DNA of 64,000 nt from Nocardioides nitrophenolicus (GTDB taxonomy: Bacteria; Actinomycetota; Actinomycetes; Propionibacteriales; Nocardioidaceae): positions 744,001 through 808,000 of the forward strand of contig NZ_JAFBBY010000001.1 of NCBI RefSeq assembly GCF_016907515.1, written 5' to 3'. The stretch's first letter is position 1, and every line of letters starts with the position of its first letter. Of the stretch, positions 62,046-64,000 are shown one piece after another. The notes beneath the pieces are model-generated. The model was given only the letters and a program-made list of their open reading frames with translations, was not told the DNA's origin and searched no databases. A program made the translations under genes and the position numbers.

Positions 62046-62668
62046 GCAGCTACCTGGTCCCCAATGTGATCGCTCAGCATCCGCGGGGCGAGCGGATCAT
62101 GGACGTCTACTCGCACCTGCTGACCGAGCGCGTGGTCTATCTCGGGACCGCCATCGACGCAGGGGTCGCGAACTCACTGGTCGCCCAGCTGCTGCATCTC
62201 GAGGCCGACAACCCGGACCGCGACATCCAGCTCTACATCAACTGCGAGGGCGGCGACCCGAGCGCGATGCTGGCGGTGCACGACACCATGCAGTTCATCC
62301 GGCCGCAGGTCGCGACGACCTGCATCGGGCAGGCGATCGCGGTCGGAGCGGTGCTGCTCGCCTCCGGCGCGGCGGGCAAGCGCTCCGCGCTCCCCCATGC
62401 CCGGGTCGTGCTGCACCAGCCGGCCGCGCAGGGCCGCGGCGCGATCCCCGACCTGATCCTGCAGGCCGACGAGGTGGTGCGGGTGCGCGCCGACATCGAG
62501 CAGATCCTGTCGCGGCACACCGGCCAGGACACCGCGACGCTGCGCGCCGACACCGACCACGACCGGGTGTTCACGGCGTCGGGCGCCCGCGAGTACGGGC
62601 TGATCGACCACGTGATCGAGGAACGCGGACCGGCGGTGGTGACTCAGGCGGCGAGCGCCAGGGCGTAG
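62042..62668 (+). CDS. clpP: ClpP-like subunit, catalytic Ser replaced by Ala
   Basis: The 208-residue protein aligns with ClpP throughout: YINCEGGDPSAMLAVHDTMQFI, then TTCIGQAIAVGAVLLASG, RVVLHQPAAQGRG and HDRVFTASGAREYGLID. The His and Asp of the triad are kept, but the position of the catalytic Ser (GQAaSmgA in other ClpPs) is Ala (GQAIAVGA). So it is probably a non-catalytic partner in a mixed ring with the upstream subunit, like ClpR of plastids. The gene overlaps the convergent popR by 25 bases. Confidence 0.88.
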   Translation: MSSYLVPNVIAQHPRGERIMDVYSHLLTERVVYLGTAIDAGVANSLVAQLLHLEADNPDRDIQLYINCEGGDPSAMLAVHDTMQFIRPQVATTCIGQAIAVGAVLLASGAAGKRSALPHARVVLHQPAAQGRGAIPDLILQADEVVRVRADIEQILSRHTGQDTATLRADTDHDRVFTASGAREYGLIDHVIEERGPAVVTQAASARA

Positions 62669-62949
62669 CCGCCGCGCACCGACACCGGCGCGGCGAGCGG
62701 CTGGAGGTCGCCGGCGACCGAGGTGGTGAGGTCGAGCAGGGTCGTGCCGAGCGCCCCGAGCACGGCCGCGATCATCTCGCTGCTGGGCTCCTTGATCCCC
62801 CGCTCGATCTCCGAGAGGTACTGCGGCGAGATGCCGGCCCGGCCGGCCGTCTCGGTCAGCGTCTCACCACGCCCCCGGCGCAGGTCGCGCAGCCGTCGTC
62901 CCACCAGGTCCCGCCACAGCGGCTCCGCCGCGTTCGTCTCCTCGGCCAT
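62644..62949 (-). CDS. popR: PopR-like XRE-family regulator of the clpP pair
   Basis: The 101-residue protein has an HTH_3/XRE domain (about 15-70): RRLRDLRRGRGETLTETAGRAGISPQYLSEIERGIKEPSSE. The C-terminus ends ALALAA. In Streptomyces lividans, PopR activates the inducible clpP3-clpP4 operon and is degraded by ClpP1/ClpP2 depending on its terminal alanines. Position and ending fit this. Start ATG at 62949 lies five bases after TACGAT, so a leaderless transcript is likely. Confidence 0.82.
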   Translation of the reverse strand: MAEETNAAEPLWRDLVGRRLRDLRRGRGETLTETAGRAGISPQYLSEIERGIKEPSSEMIAAVLGALGTTLLDLTTSVAGDLQPLAAPVSVRGGYALALAA

Positions 62950-63018
62950 GCCTCATCGTAGGTCGGCGGGTCGGCCCGGCCGGGCTGTCGGCGCGGAGTT
63001 CTGCTCTGAGCAGAAGGG

Positions 63019-63092
63019 TGCCCCCGCTGGGACTCGAACCCAGACTGCGCCGCTTTTAAGGCGGCTTCCTCTGCCGATTGGGATACGGGGGC
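63019..63092 (-). tRNA. tRNA with anticodon UAA and short variable loop
   Basis: On the minus strand GCCCCCG pairs with CGGGGGC (acceptor), the anticodon arm is GCCGC-CTTAAAA-GCGGC, and the T arm is CTGGG-TTCGAGT-CCCAG. U33 and A37 are present, so the anticodon is UAA, which reads the leucine codon UUA. The variable loop is only five bases (GCAGT), whereas leucine tRNAs have a long extra arm. The D stem is three pairs plus a mismatch. The base after the acceptor is A, and CCA is not encoded (CCC). The 74-base fold is otherwise normal. Confidence 0.88.
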
Positions 63093-63122
63093 GCGGCCCT
63101 GCGTGGCGGCCGCGGGGCCGAC

Positions 63123-63677
63123 CTACAGGTACGTCTGGCGAGGATAGATCGCGTGCGCGCCGGCGACCCGGTCGAGGAACAGCAGCCCGTCGGTGTGGTC
63201 GATCTCGTGCTGCAGCGCCCGCGCCTCGAACGCGTCGGTGGCGAAGGCGACGGTCTCGCCGGTCCCGGGGAGCTGGCCGCGGACGGTCAGCCGCGCGGCG
63301 CGCTTAACGTCGCCGGTGAGGTCGGGGACGCTCATGCAGCCCTCGCGGGCCCGCTCGTTGCGGCTAGACTCGACCACCTCGGCGTTGCAGAGCACGAAGG
63401 TGCCGTGGTGGGTGCGGGTCTTGGGGTGCGCGGCGACGTCGACGCAGAAGACGCGGACGCCGACTCCGACCTGGTTGGCGGCCAGGCCGACGCAACCCGG
63501 GCTGACCCGCATGGTGGCGACCAGGTCGGCGGCGAGCAGGACGATCTCGGGGTCGGTGGGGTCGACGTCGGCGCCGCGGGCGGAGAGCACGCCCTCGGGC
63601 GCGCGGACGACCTCGCGCACCTTCCCCGCGACACCGAGCTCGGCCTCGGTCCAGGCCGCGACCCGCTCGCCGCTCAC
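63123..63677 (-). CDS. def: Peptide deformylase
   Basis: The 184-residue protein has the three deformylase motifs: GCVGLAANQVG (GxGLAAxQ), REGCMSVPDL (EGCxS; Cys is a metal ligand) and LQHEIDHTDGL (HExDH). It removes the formyl group from nascent proteins. It starts at the GTG at 63677, overlapping the ACT gene stop as GTGA. Confidence 0.95.
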   Translation of the reverse strand: MSGERVAAWTEAELGVAGKVREVVRAPEGVLSARGADVDPTDPEIVLLAADLVATMRVSPGCVGLAANQVGVGVRVFCVDVAAHPKTRTHHGTFVLCNAEVVESSRNERAREGCMSVPDLTGDVKRAARLTVRGQLPGTGETVAFATDAFEARALQHEIDHTDGLLFLDRVAGAHAIYPRQTYL

Positions 63678-64000
63678 AGCTCGTCGGCCTCGGCCGGGCG
63701 CAGGGTGGCGGTGACACCGACCCGCTCGGCCGAGGCCCGGATGGCGTCCTCGACGGCCGCGACGTCGGTGCCGGCGGGCAGGTCGAGCTCGGCGACGAGC
63801 AGGTAGAGGTCGCCCGCGAGGCGGGTGGTGAGGTCGGTGACGTTGCCGCCGGCCGCGGCGACCTCGGCGATGAGGGCCGACACGATCCCGGAGCGGTCAC
63901 CGCCGTGGACGGTGAGCACCCAGGCGCTGCCGCCCGGCGCGACCGTGGCCACGTCGGCGACCGGACGCACGGCGACGTCGAGGTCACCGTCGGCGGCGAG
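63674..64000 (-). CDS. ACT-domain protein (N-terminal part outside window)
   Basis: The frame is open to base 64000, so the start is missing. The visible 108 residues include an ACT domain (VLTVHGGDRSGIVSALIAEVAAAGGNVTDLTTRLAGDLYLLVAELDLP), similar to the GcvR-like/glycine cleavage repressor family. A preceding LAADGDLDVAVRPV stretch looks like the end of another ACT repeat. It probably senses an amino acid. It is co-transcribed with def. Confidence 0.75.
   Translation of the reverse strand, partial: LAADGDLDVAVRPVADVATVAPGGSAWVLTVHGGDRSGIVSALIAEVAAAGGNVTDLTTRLAGDLYLLVAELDLPAGTDVAAVEDAIRASAERVGVTATLRPAEADEL

Noticed and set aside
63019..63092. tRNA-Lys reading of the same gene
   Set aside because: The loop between the perfect GCCGC/GCGGC stem is CTTAAAA, so positions 34-36 are UAA; a lysine anticodon (UUU or CUU) would need a shifted stem that does not pair.

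Overview
The window is one stretch of a high-GC actinobacterial chromosome. Its gene content (two DUF222-HNH proteins, DUF3117, two DUF2505 proteins, a SigE-RseA-HtrA block next to an O-methyltransferase, PopR with paired ClpP genes, an actinobacterial DapD, a large NAD-glutamate dehydrogenase) points to Propionibacteriales, most likely Nocardioides or a close relative. That placement is inferred from family content only. Genes are tightly packed, many start at GTG, and adjacent genes often overlap as ATGA or GTGA.

Layout. 1-2630: Ku/LigD end-joining locus with separate polymerase and ligase genes divergent from ku. 2801-4000: HNH protein. 4055-14663: a phospho-signalling island with two Hanks-type kinases, a PP2C phosphatase, a vWA protein, three FHA domains on two proteins, a membrane-anchored trypsin-like protease, a membrane protein with a duplicated ectodomain, and an oxidoreductase/membrane protein/FHA operon. 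Its core resembles the TerY-P (vWA, PP2C, kinase) triad. 14667-20068: Fic protein with a palindromic operator, CPA2 antiporter, nucleotidyltransferase, and a second HNH protein under a LexA box. 20079-26996: ABC-2 exporter and the 1640-residue glutamate dehydrogenase. 27050-32867: DUF2505 pair, MntA-HepT, a WS/DGAT acyltransferase, a cupredoxin-like lipoprotein with a polytopic membrane protein, and a MazF-type toxin pair.

32894-38511: CpaE- and CpaB-like genes without the rest of a Tad locus, a small HTH protein, and sigE-rseA-htrA with a divergent O-methyltransferase. 38547-46055: acyl-ACP desaturase, DUF3117-pepA, lipoprotein, DivIVA-like protein, LOG-family protein, dapE, secreted protein. 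46105-49535: ileS with a T-box leader. 49609-59367: DinB-like protein, thioesterase, dapD, a muralytic protein, VapBC-type module, fdxA-dapC, GNAT, iron-permease-like protein, cystathionine beta-synthase and an SGNH hydrolase. 59368-64000: a repeat-rich convergent gap, Bax-inhibitor-1 protein, methyltransferase, clpP-clpP-popR, a tRNA with anticodon UAA but a short variable loop, def, and an ACT protein cut by the window edge.

Functional links: dapC, dapD and dapE belong to the succinylase branch of diaminopimelate synthesis. SigE, RseA and HtrA form an envelope-stress circuit. The two ClpP genes sit beside their probable regulator. No stretch longer than about 300 bases lacks a gene; the largest gaps are 59368-59666 (repeats and a terminator) and 49336-49608 (T-box).
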